From NCBI GenBank assembly GCA_030704615.1, contig CM060731.1, forward strand, positions 41,664,001-41,728,000: a stretch of 64,000 nt of DNA. The letters are read 5' to 3'. The notes beneath the pieces are model-generated. The model saw only the letters and a list, made by a program, of their open reading frames with translations. It ran no database searches and had not been told where the DNA came from. Made by a program: the position numbers and the translations under genes. Origin of the DNA: Takakia lepidozioides. Taxonomy: Eukaryota; Streptophyta; Takakiopsida; Takakiales; Takakiaceae. This document shows, in pieces, positions 47,722 through 60,100 of the stretch. The number at the start of each line of letters is the position of its first letter. Positions within the stretch are counted from its first letter, which is position 1.

Positions 47722-48705
47722 TTACTGTTTAGGATCAGCAAACCTTTGTGAGCGAGCACCCTTCTGACGGTGAGAGTCTCGTGAAGGACTCCGTGTGCGA
47801 GCCCGAGCTCTGTCACTGGCTGATGGAGGCGATTGAGCACTACCTAGAAATGTCTGACCCTCCTGTGGCTGATAACGAGGTAACCTCTCAGGCATAGGAG
47901 ATCCCCGTCGTTTCTTCTCTGCCATCTGAAGTGCATAGTCCTCTGCCATGTCAAAAGAGTCCTCTGAAGAGTTAGTAGTATCAGAATCATCGTCCCCCCT
48001 TAACTGTTTTAACGGCCGAACTTGAAGTGGCTTCTCCGGAATCCTGCGTGGCATACAATGTTGGCCCACCATGTCTGGAAGCTTAAACTGTACTACTTGC
48101 TGTAAGCGCGTGCAAGCAAACTGAGTAAATGCTCTGAACTCCTTAGCCGTATAGGTGAGAGGTGTGCCAATGACTTTGGAATAGTGTAAGTATTTCCAGG
48201 CTTCATGTCCCTTATAGAAAATATCATCAGGGCTGAATTTCTCCATTGCCAAGGTGTTCCAAGCCAAATTAAACCAAGAACGAAGTTGGGAATCCTTCTG
48301 CATCATAACCTTTGCATCATATAGGTACATATGAGGTGGCACTGAAGGTAAGACCCAATGATCCCCACTGGAATAACTCTGAAATCGTGATTGCATCTTC
48401 TACTGCTCAATGTGATAACGTGCGATGAAACAAGCCGCATAGTATAATCCACAGCCCATGACAATACTAGATACCTCCTTGGTCTTGGTATAGATGTACC
48501 CATGTACAACCTGGAAGGCAATTAATTCCTTCAGCATGGTACCTGCCTCAGACCAGTACCTTGCAAAGTGATGATCCTCAATGGGTCGATTGTTCGGAAG
48601 AACCTTAGTCCGAGTTGCCACTGGCAACCAAATGCGCATGATTTGGTAGTAATGTGCCAACGACTGCGGAGGACTAAATTCCTTCACTAGAAGCATTCGT
48701 GTCAT
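47722..48705 (-). pseudogene. gag-like protein of an LTR element, one in-frame TAG
   Basis: Minus-strand frame of about 327 codons with a single TAG at 48,397-48,399. Before it: HHFARYWSEAGTMLKELIAF, QVVHGYIYTKTKEVSSIVMG. After it: SFNLAWN-like RSWFNLAWNTLAMEKFSPDD and VVQFKLPDMVGQHCMPRRIP. The C-terminus is basic and Ser/Arg-rich (SASDRARARTRSPSRDSHRQ), as in nucleic-acid-binding gag tails; there is no CCHC knuckle. A polypurine tract follows at once, so pol is absent and this is a gag-only (TR-GAG-like) or deleted element. The family call rests on composition and context. Confidence 0.45.
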
Positions 48706-49330
48706 TTACTACTGGGGTAACGACTCATTTTGAGTCGTAAAAGTCAAAAAACTGGGATCGACTAGAAGTTACAAACGACTAGTTACAACAGACGTGGAAG
48801 TTGGGTCGGACATCCAATGTTTGGAGTGGTAAAGGACGCAGACGCACGAACAACTGCTCAGCGATTATTGCGATTAATGCTGAAGAACCACGTGGCGTAA
48901 CCAGGCGGGCCACCCGTGTGTCTGACCTTTTGGACTGACTTTGACTTTTCCCTCCAGGATGAGTGGACTGACGCACCGGAGTGCGGTGACATATGGATGC
49001 GGACGTGGACGACGATGTGGACGCCGACGTGGCGGCGCCACGGTGAGCAGCACTGCTGCCACGTGGCCACGGGCCTGGGACACCATGTGGTAATTGACCA
49101 CATAACTTGCAGTGCTACATGCCCAGTGGCAACTGCGACTGCCGAAGTCGGCGCTACCACTGTTTTACTACTTTAAATGAAGTGCTCAAAATTACTTGAA
49201 CAATCACTCATAGTGGTTCATGCTTTGAAGTTTTGGTGTTTGTAATGAGCCGACTAGTACATATGCATGTAATGCCATACAAGAGAACTAATCATGTCAT
49301 TAGAAATGCGAAAACAATGAAAGACATGCC
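48706..49330. other. no gene recognised; leader-like DNA upstream of gag remnant
   Basis: A short hairpin (ACGACTCATTTTGAGTCGT) lies at 48,720-48,738, just before the gag frame. The rest is GC-rich around 48,850-49,150 with frames I do not recognise. It may include the 5' leader or LTR of the gag element, but no primer-binding site is clear. Confidence 0.3.
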
Positions 49331-50300
49331 ATGAAACAAAACAAAATGAAAATGAAATGAAATGAAACAAATGGTACTTTCTTACATTTGCGGAAAGCTC
49401 AAAGAGCTTATGATACAAAATGAAAAAATCAAAGTAAAAAAGCAGCCCAAAGCTACTACTGCTCTGGGGATTGCCTAAGGGTCAAGGCCTTATGCAGGTA
49501 AGCTGCCAAGCAATGTGATCCTCATAATGCAAGGCTCAGTGTCAGATTGAGTCCCATGGAATAGACCATCTACCCATGCAGGTTTCTTGTAGCTATTGAT
49601 CCACAGGGAATCATAGGTAATCTTGTGCTTGAAATCTGGCCCTCTTGGATGAATCTGGACCCACACTCTCTTTGCTCCTTCAGCTACACATGCCTTTGCA
49701 CAAATCATGCATTCATCCTTGCCTCGCTGCTAGTAGCTGACAATGACAGCCTCGATTTATTCTAGGAAACATCCAACTCAGCTTCTCACACTAGTTCCTA
49801 TGCTGAATGCGTCTGCTAGTCTATGAAATGTAACAGGTATTCACCTTTTTGCCTTGATTGTCCCATCATTGACTGGGGCAGAATAGTATTCATTCCACAA
49901 CTTCTCCTCATCTCTGTTACTTGTTTTTTGATACTTTCCTGTTGTCACATTGGCAGTATCATGTCAAAGTCACTCCAAACTAGATTCACTCAACTAGCTA
50001 ACTTGCAGAATTCAACATGGAAATTTAGGGCCGATTCTGATTAGAGGGAAAAACAAGGTGAAATGTGTTGAATAAGATGTCTTCATTAGCAGTGTCTGAT
50101 TTTATAAATTGTGCCGCTGCTGCCAGTTGACCATCTACCCATGCAGGTTTGTTGTAGCTATAGAGTCAATCTGGAGCTTGAAGCCCGGCCCTCTTGGGTG
50201 AATCTACACCCACACTCTATCCCTGCTCCTTCAACTATCTATACCTCAAATCATGCATATATCATTGTCTTGCTGCTAGCAGCTGATGATGACAGCCTAG
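49330..50300 (-). mobile_element. LINE-related fragment with (CATTT)n tail
   Basis: The plus strand shows AAATGAAAATGAAATGAAAT at 49,339, the same tail type as at 14,860. It then has GCGGAAAGCTCAAAGAGCTT and AGCAGCCCAAAGCTACTACT, shared with 14,893 and 25,325. The minus frame 49,708-49,490 reads MICAKACVAEGAKRVWVQIH, then ITYDSLWINSYKKPAWVDGL. Bases 49,650-50,130 are an inverted copy of 43,550-44,060. Element C begins just to the right, near 50,490. Confidence 0.5.
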
Positions 50301-50489
50301 ATTTGTTCTTACACCCCAACCCTATTTGGAAGCAAATGTTCCAGATGCCACTCCTTCACAATAACGTCAGTGTACATGGAGTCAGCCCCAGGGTCCCTCC
50401 ATGCCAGGAAGAATGGTGGCTCGAAAGACAGATGACCTTTCTCCAAAAGGGAGAACTTACAGTACCTGCATTCATGAAAAACACAGAAT

Positions 50490-51470
50490 GAGGTCCCTGA
50501 ACTGGAAATTTGGCACCATTTTCCCAGGTTGGGGCGGAACTGACTGGGCCTAGAACTAGAAAAATGACGCCGAATTTCGGTTTTCGGTGCTAGCCACGCT
50601 AGGGACAGCCATTTTGGGAGCCGTGAACTGGAAATTCGGCGCCATTTTCCCAGGTCCGGGTCAAAAATGGCTAAGTCCCTGAACTGACTGGCCCTGGAAT
50701 TGGAAAAATGGCGTCGAATTTCGGTTTTCGGTGCCAGCCACCCTAGGGACTTCGCCCTGAACTGACTGGCCCTGGAATTGGAAAAATGGCGCCAAATTTT
50801 GGTTTTCGGTGCCAGCCACCCTAGGGACTTAGCCATTTTGGGAGCCGTGAACTGGAAATTCGGCGCCATTTTCCCAGGTCCGGGCCGAAAATGCCTAAGT
50901 CCCTAAACTGACTGGCCCTGGAATTGGAAAAATGGCGCCGAATTTCGGTTTTCGGTGCCAGCCACCCTAGGGACTTAGTCATTTTGGGAGCCCTGAACTG
51001 GAAATTCGGCGCCATTTTCCTAGGTCCGGGCCGAAAATGCCTAAGTCCCTGAACTGACTGGCCCTGGAATTGGAAAAATGGCGCCGAATTTTGGTTTTCG
51101 GTGCCAGCCACCCTAGGGACTTAGTCATTTTGGGAGCCCTGAACTGGAAATTCGGCGCCATTTTCCCAGGTCCGGGCCAAAAATGCTTAAGTCCCTGAAC
51201 TAACTGGCCCTGGAATTGGAAAAATGGCGCCGAATTTCGGTTTTCGGTGCCAGCCATCCTAGGGACTTAGCCATTTTGGGAGCCGTGAACTGGAAATTCG
51301 GCGCCATTTTCCCAGGTCCAGCCCGAAAATGGCTAAGTCCCAGAACTGACTGGGCCTTGAACTGGAAAAATGGCGCCGAATTTCGGTTTTCGGTGCCAGC
51401 CACTCTAGGGACTTAGCCATTTTGGGTGCCCTGGACTGGAAATTCGGCGCCATTTTTCCAAGGACCAATT
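50490..51470. repeat. 146-bp tandem array, left sub-terminal repeats of element C
   Basis: Successive units start (CTAGGGACTTAG) at 50,821, 50,967, 51,113, 51,259 and 51,405, a period of exactly 146 bp. Partial or deleted units precede at 50,599 and 50,743. Each unit holds GAACTGGAAATTCGGCGCCA and, inverted, TTGGAAAAATGGCGCCGAAT, so each unit is itself an imperfect palindrome. The motif GGCCGAAAATGGCTAAGTCC inside it recurs at 60,850-60,960 near the right end of the element. The long frames read here on both strands are repeat shadows. Confidence 0.95.
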
Positions 51471-51499
51471 TTTATGCGCCACATGAGGCCTCTAACATC

Positions 51500-54400
51500 A
51501 TGAAATGCAAGGACTTGAAAGGAAGGCATCGCGTATGTACCTGTATAGAAGACGCATTGCTGCTTTGTCCGCGTTTGGCTGGTCGGTGAACTCGTGGCTC
51601 CGGCGGGCATGGGGTATCTCCCGAAAGAATAGGTCGGATTTGTACAGTAGAAAGTACCTCGTCACATAGTCGAGTAGGCTCTCTGCTGCAGGAGAAGTCT
51701 CCATCTTGAACTGATGTGCTTGTGTGTCCAGCTGCTCTTGCGCATTCGTCGTCACCTATGGAGATTCTCCATCAGATCGCTTTCCTGAAAAAATACAATG
51801 AATCCACCCCCTACAAGAGTAGAAGCGCCAAACGAAGCGTGGGGAAGTACCTGAAACCACCATGTCATGCGGTTCATCCACATGTCGAATGTCGGGTCAG
51901 ACAGGTTGTCCGGTTTGGGGAAGCTCCACATGTCCCTTGTACTTTGGGAACCATTCCAGATTTGGAGCCACCGGGTCTGTCCAACCACCCAGCATATTCG
52001 TAAGCGCCAAACACCACAAAAACAACTTGTTGCCACCACAATTTGGTTAAGAATGTTTCACCTTTTCTGTTGCATCCACACAGGATGTGGCTAGACGATG
52101 GAGCTTCTCCAATGTTATCGTGGGCTTTAGAGTGCGGGAGTAGTGCTTCCCCACCTCCACCAGAAAGTCGGCACCAAGGGCGGGATCAGCTATGGCCACG
52201 TACTTTACCATCCGCGACTTGTACTTTATGCGGGCCCTGGCCTCCGCAACTTTGAGATACGATTCGAGTGCCGGGAGGGTTAGATTCTTCTCCTCTGACT
52301 CCATGTAGAACCTCCGCGCATGTGCCAAATCCTGCTGAATTTTCGTCTGTCAAGAATGCGCACATAAGATTAGAGATCCTGCTCAACACTTTTTCTTCTA
52401 TTGGGGGAGGAGAGACAGATTAGCTCAACAAAACACTCAGGAGCTTTACCCGAAATATGTAGTCCACCATGGCGTCCATGCTCAGTCTATACCAGGTTCT
52501 GTCTGCCTTTGCCTCCGACTTGCGCAGGAGGTCGGCACTGAGTGAGTTGGCAAACTCTTGCACCCCTTGCTTCCCGACATCCTTCACTCGGAAGAGCATA
52601 TGGGACAAGTTGGTGGCAATGAAGGCATTCTCAGTCACCCTGCAATGCCACATTTCCATCAAACATACCTGAAATGGGAATTTTGAACAAATATGAGGAT
52701 TCGCAATGAAATGACTTACAAATATTGGGTCCAAAAGCAAGAGGCGTTGTAACTTACGAGTTGATGTCCGCCATTGCAGCTTTGAGAAGACTGCGATCTT
52801 TGGCCCCCGCAACCTTCAGCACAACACACTCCACGGCGAAATGCCAATCGAGGTCGTTGGGGTGGGCTTCGGCTATGTGCTCCATCCATGCCAGGAGGCG
52901 ATGATTGCCGTCCCACACGTAAAACATCTTTCCGGACAAGTGCTGGAAAAGAGGATCAGTAGCAATCGATCTCTCGAACTCCTCATTTCGCCTTTGCCAA
53001 TGGGGACCCCATTTGTCCACCTCATCAGAAGTGTGGGCACGGGAAGCTCCGTGGTCGTTCTCAATGGAAACGTAAAACGCGACAGACCCCATTCAATATT
53101 CATCCCGGAAAGAGAATTTCAGCTTGTCGATATCGCCTGGGAGTGCAGGTCTCACCACCTGCAATGACACCAAGCGGCAAAGGGGAATTCGAAGCTTGGT
53201 CGGGTACACCATGCCCCCCAGCACCCTGCCAATGTTGCTGTGGGTTGCCTCCAACATCTTGGCAGCGGCCAACTTTCATATCCGCCTCCGACATGACGTT
53301 TGCTGCAGAGGGGTTCTCCGGCAGCCCACCAGGACCGCTAAATCCAGCCTGTATGCTGCGGGTTTGGGGCCTGGGGATGTCCGGGAGGATGTCATCCTGG
53401 TCAGAGAGCTTGGTGTCGTCCTCCTCAACATGGTCAACCACTGGCGAAACCACCTCGAGCACTCTCCCCGTCTCTACTGCCCTCTCCCCGGCTTCACCTC
53501 CAACTTGCACAATCCGTGCTCTTTGTGGTGTTCTTTCCTCTCCTCCACTCTCCACCGTATGGGTAATTGCGGGGGCTGCTCTTGTCCGCGATGGTGTAAC
53601 CGGTGTGTTACTGCCTCTTTGTGGTGTCTTGGAGGGATCCATTGTCTCTGTGCGTCCTCGCTTACATGGGCATCTGTCATTTCGGCACCCCTGGCCTCTT
53701 CAGTGGCCTTTTCTCTTTCCTCCTAGCTAGCCTTCTGTCTCGCCTGTTCTTTTGCCCTCTCTTTTGCCCTCTCACGGGCTTTCTGTTTCTTATTAGGTCT
53801 AGCAGCAGGGGAGCCCTCCAGAACAACCACCTTTGATTGAGGAGAACTGACACCCTCGCGCGCACTGCTCACTCCCCCCTCCGCAGCCCGTGACGGCTCT
53901 CTCGCCGGGGATTGCATGTGCTTGGCTTTCTTCTTCTTCTTTGCGTGGGCGGGCCCTACTGCATGTGCATCAACAACCTCCATTGCCGGATCTGCTGTCC
54001 TCACGTCCTCACGCCCTTCACCTGCCATGCCGCCTGCACCAACCTCCCCAATGCCTATTCTGTCGTACTCTCGCTGCATGTCCTCCCGTCCACCAACAAA
54101 AGGTTTTAGTTTGCCCTCCCGCCCCAAGTTGGGCGATCCAAACATGCGATGAGTTGGAGCTGTTGATGATACCACCAGCGTGCCAGGCTCGTTGTCACTC
54201 TGTCATTCCCAAAAATCGTGAGAACCAACATCGGAATGAAAACCACCATCGCAACAATCGTGGAACAACAATGAAAACAAATCCAACCAATGCCTAAGAA
54301 TGACATGCACAAGCAGCCTTCTCAAGAGCTGCCGGCTTTGCACATGCATTGCAAACTATCTAAGGTTCACTCAACCGGTAACATGAAACACGATGAACAA

Positions 54401-54890
54401 ATGAACACGAATTCCATAAGACGGGAAAACAGGGTGAAATGTTTTGAAGGCACTTCATCTGCTCAGACAATCTTCTCAGCTTAGCATGGATTTCCTTAAT
54501 TTTTAACCACTCTGGCCTTGATCATTCTTCTCAACAGCTCCTACTTTTGCGATGCAACCATACGCTTCCAGCGATGCCAGGCTGAAGATGCGAAAACAAA
54601 CCAAAAAACGAAGTAAACAACAAAGCGAAAGCGGAAGTGGCTTGCCTGGGAGTACTCGGCTTCAGTTGGCGCGGGTTGTGAGCAAGACACTGGGAATCTC
54701 CTGCTGGAGCTTAAGTTTGGCCATGCGAGAGGTTGGCCGTCGCCCGTAGTACAAAGCCTTCAACTTCCGCCGCGGTCTGGATGTGGGGTCTCTCTCAGGA
54801 GAGCCACGCCCTTCACGCGGCATAAGTCCCAGCAAAAGAAAAAAGATCTCAGTATTTTTGCTTACATGCCTCGAATAGAACTTCATCCAA
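51500..54890 (-). pseudogene. ParB-like multi-exon gene of element C
   Basis: Best-supported parts, minus strand: a first region near 54,820-54,700 (MPREGRGSPERDPTSRPRRK); a charged stretch 54,175-53,680 (AKKKKKAKHMQ, KKQKARERAKERAKEQARQK); the ParB-like exon about 53,290-52,758 (EATHSNIGRVLGGMVYPTKL, LPGDIDKLKFSFRDEY, stop TGA, GSVAFYVSIENDHG, MFYVWDGNHRLLAWMEHIAE); exon 52,639-52,450 (VTENAFIATNLSHMLFRVKD); exon 52,346-52,062 (ARIKYKSRMVKYVAIADPAL); then weaker parts to 51,500. Three consecutive splice junctions are in phase (TC/G at the first). The DGNHR-A box resembles ParB/sulfiredoxin-fold proteins, which act on DNA or nucleotides. The methyltransferase part seen in element B is not found; the gene runs into the 146-bp array. 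Possible further exon at about 50,480-50,320 (FSLLEKGHLSFEPPFFLAWR). Confidence 0.5.
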
Positions 54891-55029
54891 GTTTAGCATC
54901 AGGTTTCCAAGACGTATCGAGGAAGCAATCGCGGAATCCTTGTGTCACCATCACGAATCAAAACCGACAGCGGAGGACATTTAATGCCCAACTACGCAAT
55001 TAAATGTCGAATGAAGTATGACGCAACGA

Positions 55030-55640
55030 AGCCCTCGGCGCCGAATTTCCATCCGCCAGGTAAGTCGGAGCGCCGAATTTCCGTCATGCAGGTAATTCAA
55101 AGAGCGGATGAATAGAAATCCAGCGCCGAATTTCCATCCTGCAGGTAAGTCGGAGCGCGGATGGATGGAAATCCGGCGCCGAATTTCCGTCTGCCAGGTA
55201 AGTTGGAGCGCCGATTTTCCGTCATGCAGGTAATTCGGAGAGTGGATGGATGTAAATCCGGCGCCGAATTTCCATCCTGCAAGTAAATCGGAGCGCGGAT
55301 GGATGGAAATCCGGCGCCGATTTTCCGTCATGTAGGTAATTCGGAGAGCGGATGGATGTAAATCCGGCGCCGAATTTCCATCCGCCAGGTAAGTCGGAGC
55401 GCGGATGAATGGTAATCCGGCGCCGAATTTCCGTCCGCTAGGTAAGTCGGAGCGCCGATTTTCCGTCATGCAGGTAATTCGGAGAGCGGATGGATGTAAA
55501 TCCGGCGCCGAATTTCCATCCTGCAGGTAATTCGGAGCAAGGATGGATGGAAATCCGGCGCCGAATTTCCGTCATGCAGGTAATTCGGAGCGCGGCCGGA
55601 TGGAAATTCGGCGCCGAATTACCATCCTGCAGGTAATTCT
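55030..55640. repeat. central array 1 of element C, about 60-bp GGCGCC units
   Basis: About ten units of the form GGATGGATGGAAATCCGGCG, CCGAATTTCCATCCTGCAGG, TAAGTCGGAGCGC. Full units are near 60 bp and alternate with shorter ones (about 45 bp). Each box is a near-palindrome (GGAAATCCGGCGCCGAATTTCC). Frames reading through it are shadows. Confidence 0.95.
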
Positions 55641-55844
55641 GAGAGTGGCCGCTTGTTTTTTTGGTCTAAAAAGACACTTAACCTTAAGTTTGGTGGCTGA
55701 AGTCCACTTTTAGACACGTTTTTCAGGGAATTCTCGACTGGTAGAGAGAAATTCCTTGCTTCTTTTCCATCCCTCTTAGTTCCTACATGGAAATTCGTTG
55801 CCGAAATTCCATCTGGCCGCGATTGCGATTACATGCCGAATGGA

Positions 55845-56840
55845 AATTCGGCGCCGGTTTTCCATCCCCTCCACCCGAGACGACTTTATTCCGGCACCCC
55901 CTGTTGGATATTCGGTGCCGAATTTCCGTCCGGGGGTTGTAATGTGACGGCCAGGTGCCGGCCTCTCCTCTCGAGCCGACTGCATCCGAACGGCCCCGGA
56001 TGTAAATTCGGCGCCGTTTTTCCATCCGGGGAGGTTTTTATGTCAGCCAGTTTCGGCTTGACCCCCCAACAGGACTTCCTTTGGGGGGGCCCGTATGGAA
56101 ATTCGGCGCCGAATTTCCATCAGGGGGATGTTCTCTATCGGACAGGTGCCGGCCTCTCCGCCCGAGGCGACTTCATCCGGGCGGCCCCTGTTGGATATTC
56201 GGTGCCGAATTCCCGTCCAAGGGTTGTAATGTGACGGCCTCTCCTCCCGAGCCGACTGCATCCGAACGGCCCCGGATGTAAATTTGGCGCCGTTTTTCCA
56301 TCCAGGGAGGTTTTTATGTCAGCCAGTTTTCGGCCTGACCCCCCGACACGACTTCCTTTGGGGGGGCCCGGATGGAAATTCGGCGCCGAATTTCCATCCA
56401 GGGGATGTTCTCTGTCGGACAGGTGCCGGCCTCTCCGCCCGAGGCGACTTCATCCGGGCGGCCCCTGTTGGATATTCGGTGCCGAATTCCCGTCCGGGGG
56501 TTGTAATGTGACGGCCATGTGCCGGCCTTCCCCCCCGAGCCGACTGCATCCGAACGGCCCCGGATGTAAATTCGGCGCTGTTTTTCCATCCGGGGAGGTT
56601 TTTATGTCGGCCACTTTTCGGCCTGACCCCCCGACAAGACTTCGTTTGGGGGGGCTCGGATGGAAATCCGGCGCTGAATTTCCATCCGGGGGATGTTCTC
56701 TGTCGGACAGGTGCCGGCCTCTCTGCCCGAGGCGACTTCATCCGGGCGGCCCCTGTTGGATATTCGGTGCCGAATTTCCATCCGGGGGTTGTAATGTTAC
56801 GGCCCGGTGCCGGCTTCTCCCCTTCCGCCGACATCATCCG
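55845..56840. repeat. central array 2 of element C, about 275-290-bp higher-order units
   Basis: Units restart at TTTTTATGTC[AG]GCCA near 56,032, 56,308 and 56,598, with a partial unit before. Each unit carries three differently spaced boxes: GGAAATTCGGCGCCGAATTT, GATATTCGGTGCCGAATT and GTAAATTCGGCGCCGTTTTT. They are joined by GC-rich linkers (GACAGGTGCCGGCCTCTCCG, CATCCGGGCGGCCCCTGTTG). Lies between the divergent ParB-like and transposase genes, so it may hold both promoters. Confidence 0.9.
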
Positions 56841-57172
56841 GGCGGGCCCCCACTTTCTGACTGCATACCGTTGGCAGTTATTGCGCAAAGACCAGGGGCC
56901 GCATTCCGGAGACAAGGTTCATTAACAGCCTGACTGTGGATTTTTGAGATAGTTGGTTCCCTGGATTTGGATCAGGCTTCGTCGCTCGGACAAATCGGCA
57001 CCACATTCTTTCCCATTGGTGCATCCCTCTTCTACCAGGGAGCTTGTCCGCACGCCATCCTGGCAGTCTTGTGTGCACATCTCCCATGGCGGAAAACCCG
57101 AGCGCTACAGTGTACTGCCCTCCTCACGAGCATAGAGCTTCATTTCCGTGCAGAGGGGACATCTGCCGTGTG

Positions 57173-60100
57173 ATGGAGAAATATCTGTGCGTTCGATACC
57201 ACCTGAAACCGGGGTCGGTTTTTTTGGCGGAGGAAAGGAAGGACTCAAACGGCGTTTTTGTCGAGAGTATTGTTGTGCTCCACGATGATTTCGGCGATGG
57301 CAGGGAATGGCGAGTTCCACCATCGGACAGCGTCATATACAGGGCTGTTGGGGACTTCATTTGCCCGCCAAATGCACCTTTTATCCTGGCGCCTTCCACG
57401 AAACAATCCGCGAATCAGAGAGTGGGTACTTCAAAGAGAGAAGTCCGCAACGAAGTAAATCCAGAGCCCAACCCATCAATGAAGACGAGCGAGAACCGGG
57501 TTGTTCAGTCCGACTCCGACGAGGTCATGGAAGTTCCGAGATCGTCCTGGAGATCAGGCAAGTCCTCAATGGACGTCAGTGGACGAGGGAGTCATATTCC
57601 CAGCACGAGCACCGCAGTTCGATCCATTCTTGAAATTCTGCGAGGGCTTCACATGGATTGACACCGCTTGAAGCTGGCCGGGCTGGATTACAACAAGTTC
57701 GCAATTAAATCGGTTACATGCCTTCCCGCAGACGTCGACGATAATATCTTCTTTGAGTTCCCTCCTCGGAGGGACTACTCGAGGGCGTCCGGAATGTTGA
57801 CAGATATGGATAGAAAACATGACGGTCATCCTTGGTGCGTCACCAAAACCACCAGCATGAAGATGCTCGATGGTGTGCGGGTGCGCTACGTTGTTTGTGC
57901 GGGCGTGTTGCGGTGTTTCTCCCCAACTTGCTTCCATTTTAAATCCAGAGGTCACAGGAACGAGACCGATTGGACAGGCACAACTCATCAACCATTTCGA
58001 GCTCAGGAGAAGGTTCCGAACTCCACATTTAAGTGAGCGCATTACAAAGAACCACCACACTGCATGTCTGTTTGTAATGCCAAGCAGTTCTATGTGTTGC
58101 ACCGTTTCCCTGACCTCACCCGAGCTTGCATACACGTTGGTTCCCATTGTCACAAATTGGCAAGGGGGAACTCGCGGGAGGCTGCCCACGAGGCAGAGCA
58201 GCTTGTTCAGGAGGAGGTTAAGTTGAGACCGGGTGCCAAACCCAAACAGATACAGCTCCAAGCCGCCCATAAGATGGCATTGGCCAGAATTATGTCGGAA
58301 GACGGCTCCGATAGAGTTCCTCTCGATGACAAGGAAATGGAGGCATTGTTGGAGTCGGTGTCCCACGTCTGTTCATCGAATGTCCGAAACCACATTGTCT
58401 CATGCAAACCAAAAATTGGGCGTGGCTCGGATATGCACTCCATTCTGGAGGTGAGCGACGATGTGGATATGACTACATTCATGGAAGTAGGTTTCTAGGA
58501 CAAGGGACTGAGGCAGATCGTTGTTTCGTATTCAAAATGTCCACGTGTGGACCTTGCAGCGGCGTCCAACTGTTTCAAGATGACGACTGGGGACTTGTCA
58601 AACAGTTGGGTCATGTTCGACCATATCAAGCGAATTACAAATCACCAGTGGGTGACAATGGGTGCACATGTCTACCACACCCACTGCAAGATGCTAATGA
58701 CAATTGCTATTTGTGAGATGAAAGGAGAGGACACACAATTGGAGATGCTTCTTTGGCAGGGAATAAACGAACAGATGGCCAAGGCGGGATTGCCCCCTCC
58801 CAATTTCCGTGGTTTCATGGCGGACAACGCACAAGCAAATTGGGCTGCCATCCGAAGGGTGTACGGGCAAGACCCCAATGTTCCCATGGAAGGCAAGGAG
58901 AGATCTTGTGGGTTCCATTTTCTGCAGAGCCTTTCGCAGTACACAACCAGGCTCGTGGCGCTAGATTTCAGAGATGAGCACCTTTCCATGTATCTTGCGT
59001 GGCAGCGCGCTCCCACCTTGGATGATGGAGAGACACAGTTTGCATGTATACGGGCTTGGTGGACATCGTCAGGTGCTGTAAGGAAATCAGATGAAGGAGC
59101 AATGGTCAATTGGCTAGCATGGTGGCATTCTCGTTTCCTCTAGTTCGGCGACTATATGCGGGAGGTGAGTTGCACGAATTCACGTCCCGTTGAATATTAT
59201 TCTTGGCATTATTTGAAACTTGCTTGTAACCTCAACATGTGCTTGTGCAGGAAATGTGTCTCGACTCCGACACCGACATGCCCACGACAAACATGGCCGA
59301 ATCAGTGCATTCTTCCTGGCGTGCCTCCTCTGCGGCGCATCTGGTGGACATCCTCACTGCCACAACGGAGGACATTGTGAGGTCAGATATGCAGCAATGC
59401 AGGTACAACAAGTTCTTGAAAGGGAAACAGTAGGGCTTGGGGCCGGACAGGCAGGAAATGCTGATGCGGACTACCTCCAGATCGATGAATCCTCGGAAGT
59501 GGGCGGCGGCCTTGTGAGAAGGCCTTCGGGACACGCCATTGCTTCGAAGATGCCAACATTTGGAATGAGATGTTCATACCCGTCCAGTGAGACGAAGACT
59601 TGACGAGGCACCTGGCGGGGAAGATGATTCATGGCGAGCTGACAAGAATATTCGCACGCTCCCTCGTGGTCCTGTGATGTTGCCCGAGGAGGTCTCGTCG
59701 AGCACCGCAAGTCCTGCACGTTCAAGATCGTCATCTCCTTTGAGCACAGGGCACGTGCCCGGGCAACATAACGAGCCATCTGTAGTAAAGCAGTACAACA
59801 TTCCCATTGTGGAGACAAGAGTGTCGGAGTCACAGTGGAGAATTGCAAGGACATTGCCGGAATTTGAGGGAAGTGCTGCGCCATCCGGGTGGATACGAGA
59901 GCACGCTGTGGTGAGATGATTCGGAGGAACCCACACGGTGCTGTACCTGCACCTTGTTTCAGCGGTAGATTTTTTACTCCCACATTTGCTCACGCCACAA
60001 CGCAGACGTTTTGGTTCTGTAGGCACGACATAAATGACCTGTGTATTTGGCAAGCCCAAGTACGGGATTCAGGGAATGCCGGAGCCTCCGGGCGTCTGGC

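Noticed and set aside
50309-51468. Several 60-190-codon frames on both strands (KSLGWLAPKTEIRRHFSNSR type repeats)
   Set aside because: They are translations of the 146-bp tandem array; the unit happens to lack stops in these frames for part of its length and no start or splice context supports them.
50490-56840. Regular repeats considered as a CRISPR array
   Set aside because: Units are near-identical end to end with no unique spacers, the host is a eukaryote with introns, and no cas genes are present.
54981-56933. Long frames such as 54,981-55,469 (-) and 56,316-56,933 (+), about 160-205 codons
   Set aside because: They read through the ~60-bp and ~290-bp arrays. Their peptide periodicity equals the DNA repeat, and both strands are open alike.
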